The notes under the pieces are model-generated. The model saw nothing but the letters and a program-made list of their open reading frames with translations, was not told the origin of the DNA and ran no database searches. From Clostridia bacterium (GTDB taxonomy: Bacteria; Bacillota; Clostridia; Oscillospirales; Acutalibacteraceae), in the NCBI GenBank assembly GCA_017513245.1, contig JAFXGK010000026.1:1-64000 (forward strand): a DNA stretch of 64,000 nucleotides, read 5' to 3'. A program made the translations under genes and the position numbers. Positions 63,934-64,000 of the stretch are shown piece after piece (position 1 is the first letter of the stretch; every line of letters begins with the position of its first letter).

Positions 63934-64000
63934 TATGAAATTCTTAGGATTTGAAACTTTACTCAAAATTGCTCTTCCGATTATCTTGAAATGTATGGTT
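63934..64000 (+). CDS. Partial gene at the right edge
   Basis: ATG 63934 behind AAAGGAGG; 22 codons are visible (MKFLGFETLLKIALPI...) before the window ends. Co-transcribed with the decarboxylase beta subunit 14 bp upstream. Too short to assign; a hydrophobic N-terminus is seen. Confidence 0.6.

Overview
The window looks like chromosomal DNA of an anaerobic, spore-forming member of the Clostridia (the gene content fits an Oscillospirales/Ruminococcaceae-like lineage; species not determinable from this sequence). The support is a set of endospore genes (cotJABC, cwlD, spoVM, spoIIGA-sigE, a SpoIVFB-type M50 protease), fermentative and electron-bifurcating metabolism (adhE with rex, nfnAB, a sodium-pumping decarboxylase beta subunit), and Gram-positive regulation: SAM-I, FMN and lysine riboswitches, consensus TTGACA/TATAAT promoters and many intrinsic terminators.

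Layout. 1-3.1 kb: rex-adhE operon, reading leftwards, with a candidate Rex operator in front of rex. 3.2-8 kb: a LysR regulator, ilvE (perfect promoter plus a leader hairpin) and a copper P-type ATPase with a second metal-binding domain at its C-terminus. 8-12.4 kb: an FkbM-type methyltransferase, then an MFS transporter and a DUF5107/TPR protein. 12.5-17.3 kb: a secreted lipoprotein, the spore coat operon cotJABC, radA, cwlD, and two tiny genes that are easily missed (spoVM and a small membrane protein). 17.5-29.3 kb: one long leftward block in the classic Firmicutes order yicC-remA-gmk-rpoZ-priA-def-fmt-rsmB-rlmN-prpC-prkC-rsgA-(small ORF)-spoVM. 29.4-35.8 kb: tRNA-Thr, a CBM9-like protein, the TIGR03936/TIGR03960 radical-SAM pair, an M50 protease with a short membrane partner, and an LTA-synthase-like sulfatase. 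35.8-42.1 kb: nfnBA, metK (SAM-I riboswitch), ribU (FMN riboswitch), DUF1294, sigE and spoIIGA. 42.2-47.4 kb: an AraC regulator divergent from a GH2 beta-galactosidase and a serine hydrolase. 47.4-51.8 kb: an ECF sigma factor with a membrane-anchored serpin, uvrC, ybaK. 52-52.4 kb: tRNA-Lys, tRNA-Ser(TGA), tRNA-Ser(GCT). 52.5-60 kb: feoA and a feoB gene split by a 5,184-bp insertion. 60-64 kb: mnmA, an FAD oxidoreductase, a decarboxylase beta subunit and a partial gene.

The most striking object is the element inside feoB (54130-59313). It carries a serine recombinase against its right edge and a complete dapA-ddh-lysA diaminopimelate/lysine cassette under its own lysine riboswitch. Both halves of feoB are intact and in the same reading frame. 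Removing exactly 5,184 bp rebuilds a 711-codon FeoB with the expected CNG-x-FPTL junction, and joining the element ends gives a palindromic site whose centre coincides with the inferred crossover. This is the architecture of an excisable intervening element (as in skin-type elements), here linking iron uptake to an essential cell-wall precursor pathway. The second unusual system is an ECF sigma factor whose overlapping partner gene, in the usual anti-sigma position, encodes a transmembrane serpin.
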